9,126 bases of DNA from CAKOSP01 sp964404455 (GCA_964404455.1 CAYOJY010000036.1:1-9126); one strand, 5' to 3'. Positions 1 through 5,832 are shown, counted from the first letter of the stretch. Notes: generated from the letters alone by a model not told the origin. A program made the numbers and translations.

Positions 1-14
1 ATCTAAATAGAAAA

Positions 15-41
15 ATCAAGTTAAAAAATATCTAACTTGAT
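15..41. repeat. 9-bp perfect inverted repeat ahead of the S51 peptidase gene
   Basis: Arms ATCAAGTTA (15-23) and TAACTTGAT (33-41) are exact reverse complements around a 9-base A/T loop. The second arm ends 5 bases before the ribosome binding site (GAGGAGGA, 47-54) of the next gene. No T-run follows, so it is a poor terminator. It could be an operator dyad or a 5'-UTR hairpin. The palindrome is seen directly; its role is unknown. Confidence 0.5.
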
Positions 42-59
42 TATACGAGGAGGAAGAAA

Positions 60-743
60 ATGTATAGTGTCTTTTTTAGTAAAATGGATATAGCTATAGA
101 TATTATAGCAAGTAGGTTAAAAGAAATAATTAAAGAAGAACCAAAGGTTTTGATTTTTCCTTGGGCATTCCCTGTAGAAATTACAAGTGAGGAATTTGAA
201 AATGATTATTTTCCTATAGGTGGTAGAAGATATAATAAATATTTGGATTCACTTAAAAAAATTAATATAAAAGAAGAAAATTGTTTAGTATGTAATCCAT
301 ATAAACATTCAAGCGAAGAATTAAAAAAATTAATAAAAGAAAGTGATATATTAGTATTTCCTGGCGGAAATCCAGAAATGTTTTTTAAAAAAGTATTGCA
401 TGATAAAGAAATTATTTATGATATTAAACATTTTAAAGGAATCGTTATTGGCGAGAGTTCTGGTACAGAATTACAATTGAAAAGATATTTTATTACTAGT
501 GCTAATAATTTTTATAAATATTTTTCTTTTTATGATGGCTTTGGATTAATTGATGACCCTTTCTACATGGATGTTCATACTGTAAATGAAGAGAATTATA
601 TTAAAGAATTACAGGACGCTTCAAACAACACTAAAAAAACAATTTATGCAATATATGATGATGGAGTTCTTTTATATAATAGAGAAACTAAAAAACTTGA
701 ACAATTTGGACAGATAGATATTATTAATCCTATTTCTGAGTAA
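60..743 (+). CDS. S51-family serine peptidase (dipeptidase E/cyanophycinase-like)
   Basis: Predicted cytoplasmic serine peptidase of the PepE/cyanophycinase clan, 227 residues, close to the usual length of dipeptidase E. Visible family features are the PGGNP segment (101-105), matching the conserved GGNT-type loop, and the nucleophile elbow GESSG (131-135) with Ser133 as candidate nucleophile, matching GWSAG in PepE. The DVH motif at 171-173 gives a candidate catalytic His173. There is no signal peptide or membrane segment. The ATG at 60 has a strong GAGGAGGA site 5 bases upstream. PepE removes N-terminal Asp from dipeptides and cyanophycinases cleave Asp-Arg polymers; the elbow is atypical (Glu and Ser in place of Trp and Ala), so the substrate is left open. 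It appears monocistronic, with the next plus-strand signal being an independent promoter at 750-778. Confidence 0.8.
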   Translation: MYSVFFSKMDIAIDIIASRLKEIIKEEPKVLIFPWAFPVEITSEEFENDYFPIGGRRYNKYLDSLKKINIKEENCLVCNPYKHSSEELKKLIKESDILVFPGGNPEMFFKKVLHDKEIIYDIKHFKGIVIGESSGTELQLKRYFITSANNFYKYFSFYDGFGLIDDPFYMDVHTVNEENYIKELQDASNNTKKTIYAIYDDGVLLYNRETKKLEQFGQIDIINPISE

Positions 744-749
744 AAACAC

Positions 750-778
750 TTGAATTTTAATTTGAATTACGTTATATT
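750..778 (+). promoter_or_regulatory. Sigma-A type promoter driving a non-coding stretch
   Basis: TTGAAT (750-755) and TATATT (773-778) are separated by exactly 17 bases, a near-consensus vegetative promoter. The predicted start is near 784-786. No open reading frame of convincing length follows on this strand; the transcript would run about 130 bases into the terminator at 874-915. In a genome this AT-rich such hexamers also arise by chance. Confidence 0.5.
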
Positions 779-782
779 AGTA

Positions 783-920
783 TCGAAAGGGAGTTAGCAA
801 CTTCCGACTGTACTCCTCCATAGTAGAATCTGCTTGAACTTTTGAGCATTTAGATAAACAATCAATTTAAATGAAAAAGATGATTTTGAACGTTAGTGTT
901 CGGAATCATCTTTTTATTAT
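783..920 (+). ncRNA. Candidate orphan structured RNA (riboswitch-like or sRNA)
   Basis: Seen directly: a good promoter just upstream, a foldable 60-base domain and a strong terminator, with no gene between. The domain can close with a 7-bp stem, 783-789 with 839-845 (one G-U pair). Inside it, GGAGT (790-794) can pair with ACTCC (812-816), and GTAG/CTGC closes a small hairpin near 823-833, giving a three-way-junction layout. A competing hairpin, GGGAGTT (789-795) with AACTTCC (799-805), excludes the second stem. The segment is less AT-rich than its surroundings. The opening AAAGGGAGTTAGC faintly recalls the GGGGAGUAG box of yybP-ykoY manganese riboswitches, but the rest does not match well enough to call that class. 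It could be a riboswitch whose gene was displaced by the neighbouring island, an sRNA, or chance folding. Confidence 0.4.
874..915. terminator. Strong bidirectional intrinsic terminator
   Basis: AAAAAGATGATT (874-885) and AATCATCTTTTT (904-915) are perfect reverse complements. The stem continues through two G-U pairs and GAAC/GTTC (888-891 with 898-901) to a 6-base loop, 18 pairs in all. A and T runs at its ends let it work in both directions. It closes the restriction-modification operon on the minus strand and the candidate small RNA on the plus strand. The last codons and the stop of the ASCH gene lie inside one arm. Confidence 0.8.
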
Positions 921-1298
921 CTCATCATTGATATACCAAATTCCCTGTTTGCCTAAAATTGAATTATTAGAATTGATTTTTCTATTTAATCTTAATTTCC
1001 AAGCATACCCATTTCTGATTTTGTTAGTATATATAGGAGATTTTAAGTTATTAATAAAATTATTAAATTCATCATCAATTTTGATGCAATCTTCAATTTC
1101 TACTTCAGCTATTATTCTTGATTGAGGAAAATCAAGATTATATGATGCAACTCTTTGCATAGCATCCTTATCTATACCTTTACCAGCATGAATTAGAATT
1201 TTGCCTCTATATGAATAGTTCATATTTCTAAATTCATATTCCTTCAATCCCACAGCAACTAAGGAAGCCCATGGCTGTTTTAGGGTTATTACTCTCAT
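906..1298 (-). CDS. ASCH-domain protein, last gene of the R-M operon
   Basis: A 130-residue single-domain protein recognised as ASCH (PUA-like fold). The N-terminus has the typical KQPWASL segment (7-13) and the family motif GxKxxExR as GLKEYEFR (17-24). RGKILIHAG (31-39) and a C-terminal GKQGIW block complete the domain. ASCH proteins bind RNA or modified nucleotides, and the E. coli member YqfB hydrolyses N4-acetylcytidine; what this one does is not known. Its ATG overlaps the TGA of the nuclease gene by four bases (ATGA), so it is probably made by translational coupling within the methyltransferase-nuclease operon. That position suggests a role tied to modified bases or control of the system, which is inference. 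Its stop codon sits inside the terminator stem. Confidence 0.85.
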   Translation of the reverse strand: MRVITLKQPWASLVAVGLKEYEFRNMNYSYRGKILIHAGKGIDKDAMQRVASYNLDFPQSRIIAEVEIEDCIKIDDEFNNFINNLKSPIYTNKIRNGYAWKLRLNRKINSNNSILGKQGIWYINDEIIKR

Positions 1299-2046
1299 TC
1301 TTCTTTAAAACCTTCATATGTGCTAAAAGCTAAAATATATAATGATTTTATGATGTCTGGATTTTTTTCTTTTAATTCCTTTATTACTGTATCTTCGTCA
1401 ACACTTAATTCTTCATTTTCACTAATTATTTCATCTATTATAGTTGGTAATTCTTTACAAATTAGATAGAAAGCATTTTTATCGCCCGTAACTTCTTCAT
1501 AGAATTTATCAATAGAAACCCTTCGAATATTTTCATTCGTTGTTTTTTGATAATCTAATGAAATACTCCAAACAATATTTTGACTTTTCTTGGCAATTAT
1601 TTCGACTAAATAACAATCGCAATTATCTTCTTCTAATAATTTCATAGTCATTTTTAAATATGTTTTTTGGGATGCGGCTGCATTCATAGTGTTATGCTTG
1701 TTTTTCATTTCAACATAAACTTTAGATCATCATTTCTAGTATATACAACATCAAATCCTATATCTGGAACTTCACATTTTTTAATATATTTAAATAAATT
1801 TTGATGAAAATAACCAATTGCGTTTGTATTAGTTTTATCTCTTTGCCTTACTAATTCATTTTCTATAACTTCTTCCAAATCCTTGTTATAAACCTTGCTA
1901 TCAAAGGTTAATTTTATTGGATCTATAATATTACTATTGAATGTTCTTAAATCAATTGCATTCAATGTATTATCATAAGTTTTTATAGTATTTGAAACAT
2001 GATTTTTAAAATCTTCTCTAGATATAAAACTTAAACTCCATTTCAT
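1295..2046 (-). pseudogene. Eco47II-family type II restriction endonuclease, frameshifted
   Basis: Two consecutive reading frames, 1705-2046 (113 residues) and 1295-1708 (137 residues), together form one Eco47II-type nuclease of about 250 residues. The family cuts GGNCC (Eco47II) or GGWCC (SinI). The first frame carries NNIIDPIKLTFDS-like N-terminal sequence (SNIIDPIKLTFDS) and GFDVV, which holds the candidate catalytic Asp. It then runs out at a TGA. The second starts MKNKHNTMN, normally preceded by V-E to give the E-x-K of the PD-(D/E)xK site. Restoring one base in the AAA run read from 1723-1721 yields D-L-K-V-Y-V-E-M-K-N-K without a break. The break therefore removes the catalytic Glu from both pieces. 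The stop and restart overlap as ATGA, so the second half may still be translated. The gene start overlaps the methyltransferase stop (TAATG) behind a GGAGGTG site. An assembly error of one base would look the same. Confidence 0.85.
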
Positions 2047-3062
2047 TAGATTTCACCTCCATTTAATGCATTCATGATTGCTTCGCCAACACATTTCGCT
2101 AATCCAACGGGAACTGCATTTCCAATTTGTTTATAAATATCATTCATTTTTCCAGCAAATTCCCAATCATCAGGAAATGACTGTATTCTTGCATATTCTC
2201 TTGTAGTAAAAGGTCTACTTTCTTCTGGATGACATCTATCTGTTTGTTTCATCATGGGAGAACAAGTTAATGTTAAACATGGTTCATCCCAAGAAATTTT
2301 TCTGGCAATCCCAGTTCTACCTCCACCCATAAAATAACAGGTTTTCATATATTCTCTCGCTACATCATCAGGTAAATCTTTCCAATATCCTCCAGCAGGG
2401 ACTAAATCAAAAACTTTCTTTTTACTTTCTGGGTATTTAGCACCTATAGAATCCGGAACATTCTTTAAAACATCTCTTAAAACCGGTTTATATTCATGTG
2501 GAATTGGATATTCAAATTTAATTTTATCTTTCAAGTCATTTCTAATACCAATAATTACAACACGTTGTCTTTTTTCAGCTACACCATAGTCCCATGCATT
2601 TAATACTTTCCATTCTACTTGATAACCAAGATCTTCAAAAACGTCAACCATTGTTTGTATGGTTTTTCCTTTATCATGAGTAGTTAGTCCCTTAACATTT
2701 TCAGCTAGAAACATTTTAGGTTCTAATTGTCTTATAAATTCAGCATAGTAATAAAACATACTTCCTCGAAGATCATCTAATCCTAATTTTTTTCCAGCAT
2801 AACTAAATGACTGACAAGGATAACCTCCAGATAATAAATCTAGTTCTCCTAATTTCAAATTAAATTCTTTTTTTAAATCACGTTTAGAAACTTCAATAAT
2901 ATCTTCTTCAAAAACATTCCATTTCGGTCTGTTTAATCTTAATGTTTCACATGCTTTTTTATCAAATTCAACTAGTCCTATTGTTTCAAAACCAGATTTT
3001 TCTAAACCCAAAGCAAGTCCACCCGCACCAGCAAATAATTCGATGCTTTTTCTTTTGTTCAT
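2046..3062 (-). CDS. DNA cytosine-C5 methyltransferase of the R-M system
   Basis: A complete 338-residue m5C methyltransferase, transferring methyl from S-adenosylmethionine to cytosine C5. All main motifs are in order: motif I ELFAGAGGLALGL (8-20), the catalytic P-C-Q loop at 82-84 with nucleophile Cys83, ENV (121-123), KRQRV (164-168), the target-recognition region roughly 190-285, RIQSFPDDW (292-300) and QIGNAVP (312-318). Pairing with an Eco47II-family nuclease suggests GGNCC or GGWCC as target, by inference only. The ATG at 3062 follows a strong AAGGAGG site. It is the first gene of a three-gene overlapping operon, the usual order when the genome must be protected before the nuclease appears. 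With the nuclease broken it would act as an orphan methyltransferase. Confidence 0.95.
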   Translation of the reverse strand: MNKRKSIELFAGAGGLALGLEKSGFETIGLVEFDKKACETLRLNRPKWNVFEEDIIEVSKRDLKKEFNLKLGELDLLSGGYPCQSFSYAGKKLGLDDLRGSMFYYYAEFIRQLEPKMFLAENVKGLTTHDKGKTIQTMVDVFEDLGYQVEWKVLNAWDYGVAEKRQRVVIIGIRNDLKDKIKFEYPIPHEYKPVLRDVLKNVPDSIGAKYPESKKKVFDLVPAGGYWKDLPDDVAREYMKTCYFMGGGRTGIARKISWDEPCLTLTCSPMMKQTDRCHPEESRPFTTREYARIQSFPDDWEFAGKMNDIYKQIGNAVPVGLAKCVGEAIMNALNGGEI

Positions 3063-3095
3063 AAGTGAACCTCCTTCAATATTTTTCTCTAATTA

Positions 3096-3124
3096 AGTAT
3101 ATCATTTTTTTTGCTTTTTTGATA
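3096..3124 (-). promoter_or_regulatory. Possible promoter of the R-M operon
   Basis: On the minus strand a TATACT -10 box lies at 3101-3096, 34 bases before the methyltransferase start. The -35 position 17 bases further up reads TATCAA, which is weak. A long A/T tract fills the spacer. No other better candidate was seen before the ribosome binding site. Confidence 0.4.
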
Positions 3125-3128
3125 GTAA

Positions 3129-3281
3129 ATTGATACTACATATTCATGTGCTTTTAAAAAAGAGAAAGTAGTTCTATCATTTGAACTTAACAATGAAACA
3201 ATAAAAAAAGATGAAGAAAAAGATATATGGGATGTTTCATCAACTATAAAAAGCATAACTATCGATATTTCTTCGAATTAA
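3129..3281 (+). pseudogene. C-terminal remnant of an unidentified gene
   Basis: An open stretch of 50 codons without a start codon, ending at TAA 3279-3281. The translated tail contains VVLSFELNNETIKK and WDVSSTIKSITIDISSN, with ordinary codon use and alternating polar and hydrophobic residues, which looks like real protein and unlike random AT-rich sequence. A stop lies in frame just upstream (3126-3128) and there is no ribosome binding site. I do not recognise the family. It may be the surviving 3' end of a gene cut away when the R-M operon arrived, or chance. Confidence 0.35.
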
Positions 3282-3334
3282 TTAGGAAACAGATTATATT
3301 AACAGAAGATAAACATAATTATTTATTCCCAATT

Positions 3335-3366
3335 AAAAAACCACCAAACTAATTAGTGGCTTTTTT
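3335..3366 (-). terminator. Intrinsic terminator, best read on the minus strand
   Basis: CCAC (3341-3344) pairs with GTGG (3356-3359). Read on the minus strand, the stem extends by a G-U pair and an A/T run and ends in six Ts. On the plus strand the same position has an A-C mismatch, so minus is favoured. It starts three bases after a TAG stop (3371-3369) of a minus-strand remnant, and also lies 53 bases after the plus-strand remnant. Confidence 0.5.
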
Positions 3367-3368
3367 AT

Positions 3369-3470
3369 CTAATTCATGAGCACTTCTCCGACAATAGGAA
3401 CCCACATAGCTATATGTATGCTGGAAAATACTCGATTTTCCCTACTGTGAATCGGCAAACAAGTTCTCAC
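3369..3470 (-). pseudogene. GC-richer minus-strand gene remnant ending at a terminator
   Basis: From a GTG at 3470 the minus strand encodes 33 residues ending HIAMWVPIVGEVLMN and a TAG immediately followed by the terminator at 3366-3335. The stretch is clearly richer in G and C than everything around it, which hints at different ancestry. There is no ribosome binding site, and the open frame extends further up only through A/T-rich sequence to a stop near 3550. The family is not recognised. It may be the tail of a lost gene, or a non-coding element such as a mobile-element end. Confidence 0.3.
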
Positions 3471-3532
3471 ATTAATATTATATATAACAAATTTTAATTT
3501 GGCAACAAAAAAATTAAATAAATATTTTTCTT

Positions 3533-3546
3533 TGGAACCGTTTAAT
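3533..3546. promoter_or_regulatory. CG-centred LacI/CcpA-like operator candidate, upstream copy
   Basis: TGGAACCGTTTAAT is centred on CG and overlaps the -35 box of the promoter at 3541-3569. Its core AACCGTTT (3536-3543) is the exact reverse complement of AAACGGTT at 3624-3631. It fits the CcpA cre consensus at 11 of 14 positions. No regulator gene is present in the window. Confidence 0.35.
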
Positions 3547-3569
3547 AAAAACTACATTTAGTGTATAAT
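3541..3569 (+). promoter_or_regulatory. Candidate promoter upstream of the HD gene
   Basis: A perfect TATAAT (3564-3569) follows a partial -35 TTTAAT (3541-3546) at a 17-base spacing. The predicted start is near 3576, giving a leader of about 165 bases if translation begins at 3742. An operator-like sequence overlaps the -35 box and a second lies about 55 bases after the start. Confidence 0.5.
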
Positions 3570-3591
3570 AAAATTATGTGAAAACATTTGA

Positions 3592-3741
3592 TGTTATGCT
3601 TTTATTCAATGTATTATTAATGAAAACGGTTTGAGGTATGATGTTGCTGATGTCAGTATTTCAAATAAAATTTATAGAAAGAAAATTGATATAAGTGAAT
3701 GGGAATCCAAATGGTCAAAAGATAATGAGACGGAGGTAAAT
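3592..3741 (+). other. Coding-like segment in frame with the HD gene
   Basis: The frame of the HD protein stays open from 3592 and reads, among others, NENGLRYDVADVSISNK and ISEWESKWSKDNETEV before the chosen start. Codon use looks like real protein. The only upstream start is TTG at 3631, with no ribosome binding site. It may be the tail of a deleted gene now fused in frame, or a true N-terminal extension of the HD protein. I do not recognise it. Confidence 0.3.
3621..3634. promoter_or_regulatory. Cre-like operator candidate, downstream copy
   Basis: TGAAAACGGTTTGA matches the CcpA cre consensus TGWAANCGNTNWCA at 13 of 14 positions. It lies about 55 bases downstream of the predicted transcription start, a place where CcpA can act as a roadblock. 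Together with the inverted copy at 3533-3546 it brackets the promoter. If the surrounding frame (ENGLRYD) is ancestral coding sequence, the match could be coincidence. Confidence 0.4.
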
Positions 3742-4773
3742 ATGAATTATTATGATAATGTAAGCAAAGAAATAAGGGAATATTTTAAGATACTCTCACC
3801 TGAATTTCCAGAATGGCTGCACGAATATATAAATACAAAAGAACTATTATCACAAAAATATATAAGTATTACTTGTGGGACAATTTACTCAGACTTATTT
3901 GAAAGTGAATTTTTCTTTTCAAGTTTAGATCACTCGGTTGCTGTTGCATTGATTATTTGGAATTTTACAAAAGATAAAAAGCAGACTCTATCTGGGTTGT
4001 TTCACGATATAGCGACACCTGCATTTAAACATTGCATAGATTTTCTTAATGAAGATTATATGACACAGGAATCAACTGAAGATTTAACAAAAATAATAAT
4101 TAAAAATTCGAAAGAAATAACCAGATTATTAAAAAGAGATAATATTGAACTATCAGAAATTGATGATTATCATATTTATCCGATTGCAGATAACGATACA
4201 CCTAAATTATCAGCAGATAGATTGGAATATTCATTATCAAATGCTTTATTTACCTACAAACAATTAGAGTTTGATTCAATTGATGAAATATACAATGATA
4301 TTGAAATTCAAACTAACGAAGAAAATGAAATAGAATTAGGTTTTAAAACAAAAAGTATTGCTAGAAAATTTGTAAAAGCAACAAGCAGATTATCAATTAT
4401 TTATCGTGAAGATAGAACAAGATATTCAATGCAGTTTATTGCCGATATTTTAAAAAGATTAAATAACGAAAAGAAAATAACAAAAGAAGATTTATATATA
4501 TTAAAAGATAGTGAAGTCATAGATATTATTGAAAAATCTACCTATAAAGAAATATTTAGTATTTGGAAAAATGCTAAGAGTGTTAAGTCTTCTATTGATG
4601 AACCAAAAAATGTTTATTATGTTCATCTTAATGCAAAAGTTAGATATATAAATCCATTATTTAAAGGAAAACGAATATCTAAACAGTGTAATATTGCCCA
4701 AAAAATGATTGATGAAAATTTATCGTATGATATGAATAAATATGTATATTTAGACTTTGACTTTAATGATTAA
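3742..4773 (+). CDS. HD-domain phosphohydrolase, cytoplasmic
   Basis: A 343-residue protein with a metal-dependent HD phosphohydrolase core. The H...HD...D signature is visible as His64 (LDHSVAVA), His88-Asp89 (GLFHDIATP) and Asp159 (SADRLEY). The C-terminal half is charged and helical, ending in an aromatic YLDFDF tail. Proteins with this whole architecture occur in Clostridia and Bacilli as uncharacterised HD proteins; dNTPase or other nucleotide phosphatase activity is plausible but unproven. The ATG at 3742 is chosen because CGGAGGT stands five bases before it and the family normally begins MNYYDN. A TTG at 3631 would add 37 residues without a ribosome binding site. It stands alone between gene debris and a convergent gene. 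Its place beside an R-M operon hints at defence or a nucleotide-related job, which is inference. Confidence 0.8.
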   Translation: MNYYDNVSKEIREYFKILSPEFPEWLHEYINTKELLSQKYISITCGTIYSDLFESEFFFSSLDHSVAVALIIWNFTKDKKQTLSGLFHDIATPAFKHCIDFLNEDYMTQESTEDLTKIIIKNSKEITRLLKRDNIELSEIDDYHIYPIADNDTPKLSADRLEYSLSNALFTYKQLEFDSIDEIYNDIEIQTNEENEIELGFKTKSIARKFVKATSRLSIIYREDRTRYSMQFIADILKRLNNEKKITKEDLYILKDSEVIDIIEKSTYKEIFSIWKNAKSVKSSIDEPKNVYYVHLNAKVRYINPLFKGKRISKQCNIAQKMIDENLSYDMNKYVYLDFDFND

Positions 4774-4791
4774 AAACAGAAAAAATTACCG

Positions 4792-4830
4792 ATTGATGCT
4801 AAATATTATTTTAAATTATCAATAATCTTT
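4792..4830. terminator. Weak hairpin between convergent genes
   Basis: ATTGAT (4792-4797) and ATCAAT (4818-4823) can pair across a 20-base loop, followed by AATCTTTTT. It would end the HD transcript on the plus strand, and its right arm lies in the coding end of the M19 gene. Six A/T-rich pairs make a weak terminator; no better one lies between the two genes. Confidence 0.3.
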
Positions 4831-5759
4831 TTCGGATTATCAACCATAATTTTATTTATATCGTTAATGCTATAATATTTCTTTAACAATTTAGTTAATC
4901 TTTTTTTAATTTTATTATATGGAAAAATATTTGTATGAGCACTTTTTTTATCAGTTTGATAAAAACTCATATCATCTGTACTAAGAACAATATTGTCTAA
5001 TCCACCTAATAATTTTTCGATATGTTTAATATGTTCTACATAAACATTTTCTATTTCTTTTGAAGTTAATTTATTATTTAGTGATACAAAATTTTTATGT
5101 GAAAATAATCCAATATATCCCCTAACTTCTTTTATTTTTTTTATTTGTTCATCAGTTAAATTTCTCTTGTGATTACATATTTTTTTCACATTAGAATGGG
5201 ATGCATATACAATAACCTCTTTTTTTAATTTTTTTTGTTTTTTAATTAAAGATATCGTATCATTAAAAGTTTTTTCATTCATGTGAGATAAGTCTATGCC
5301 AATTCCTAAATCAATAGCCTCAATTAAAAATTCTTCACCTAATTTTGTTAATCCTTTATCACTTTTAATACCTGAACCATATTTATTTTCGTTATTCCAT
5401 ACTAGGTTTATGGAACGTAACCCAAAGTGATATAAAATTTTTAAATCTTCAATTTCTAAATAGTCACATCCTTCAATACCATAAACATAATTTGAATTTA
5501 AAGAAAATAATTTATGTTTTTTTATTTCTTTATCTATAATGGAAAACATCGTAACCACCCCATGAAAATCTGGATTATATTCCTCAAAATCAATATCTAA
5601 TTCATCTTTCATTTCTTTTGGGGACATAAAATATAAATTTAATATCCCGCCATTAATGTTAGTTTTGTAATTTTTACAAAATTTTTTCAGTTTTTTATAA
5701 TTATTATTTTTATATGCCAAATACACTCGCGTTAATAAATCATAATGAAAATCGTACAT
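4806..5759 (-). CDS. Membrane-dipeptidase family (peptidase M19) zinc hydrolase
   Basis: A 317-residue TIM-barrel metallohydrolase related to renal dipeptidase; bacterial members cleave dipeptides, including D-configured ones. Metal ligands expected for M19 are all present: His5 and Asp7 in DFHYD, Glu96 in GIEG, His159 in IDLSHM, His188 in ASHSN, and an Asp in TDDM (262-263). The family pattern LRSINLVWN, then KGLTKLGEEF, then RNLTDEQI is also clear. No signal peptide is seen, so the enzyme is probably cytoplasmic. The ATG at 5759 is chosen over one at 5777, because AAGGGGTG precedes it at normal distance and the family usually starts close to the DxHxD motif. It lies downstream of ogt behind a terminator, so it likely has its own promoter; a TATAAT (5786-5781) is present, with no good -35. 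A 12-base direct repeat lies just upstream. Confidence 0.88.
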   Translation of the reverse strand: MYDFHYDLLTRVYLAYKNNNYKKLKKFCKNYKTNINGGILNLYFMSPKEMKDELDIDFEEYNPDFHGVVTMFSIIDKEIKKHKLFSLNSNYVYGIEGCDYLEIEDLKILYHFGLRSINLVWNNENKYGSGIKSDKGLTKLGEEFLIEAIDLGIGIDLSHMNEKTFNDTISLIKKQKKLKKEVIVYASHSNVKKICNHKRNLTDEQIKKIKEVRGYIGLFSHKNFVSLNNKLTSKEIENVYVEHIKHIEKLLGGLDNIVLSTDDMSFYQTDKKSAHTNIFPYNKIKKRLTKLLKKYYSINDINKIMVDNPKKIIDNLK

Positions 5760-5790
5760 AAAACACCCCTTATACAATTCATTATATTAT

Positions 5791-5824
5791 TTTAAAGATA
5801 TAAAAAGACTGCTTTAAAGATATA
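5791..5824. repeat. 12-base direct repeat upstream of the M19 gene
   Basis: TTTAAAGATATA occurs at 5791-5802 and again at 5813-5824, a 22-base period, about two helical turns. The second copy forms the loop of the ogt terminator and the first sits next to the possible M19 -10 box. It could be a paired binding site or a local duplication in AT-rich DNA. Confidence 0.5.
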
Positions 5825-5832
5825 ACAGTCTG
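5802..5832 (-). terminator. Terminator of the fabK-ogt operon
   Basis: On the minus strand AGACTG (5831-5826) pairs with CAGTCT (5811-5806) across a 14-base loop and is followed by a T run (from 5806 down to 5802). It begins 7 bases after the ogt stop and separates ogt from the M19 gene. Confidence 0.65.

Larger units (their letters stand above)
3063..3741. other. Gene-poor junction between the R-M operon and the HD gene
   Basis: Nearly 680 bases without a complete gene. In order it holds the R-M promoter region, a plus-strand coding remnant, a terminator, a GC-richer minus-strand remnant, an A/T-rich stretch (3470-3535) in which nothing was recognised, and a promoter flanked by two CG-centred operator-like sequences. 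Last comes an in-frame coding-like lead into the HD gene. The mix of debris from both strands suggests repeated insertion and deletion here. Confidence 0.6.

Noticed and set aside
783..845. Firm yybP-ykoY manganese riboswitch call
   Set aside because: Only the short AAAGGGAGTTAGC segment recalls the conserved box; the other conserved parts of the class are not seen, and no manganese transporter gene follows.
871..1125. Plus-strand open frame of 84 residues
   Set aside because: It lies opposite the ASCH gene, begins in the terminator stem, has no ribosome binding site and matches nothing; it is a shadow of the ASCH gene.
1295..1708. Independent hypothetical protein starting MKNKHN
   Set aside because: It is the C-terminal part of the Eco47II-family nuclease; the preceding frame supplies the N-terminal part, and a one-base change joins them.
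5760..5777. Upstream ATG (5777) as M19 start
   Set aside because: It would add six residues, but the good ribosome binding site AAGGGGTG lies inside that extension and serves the ATG at 5759.
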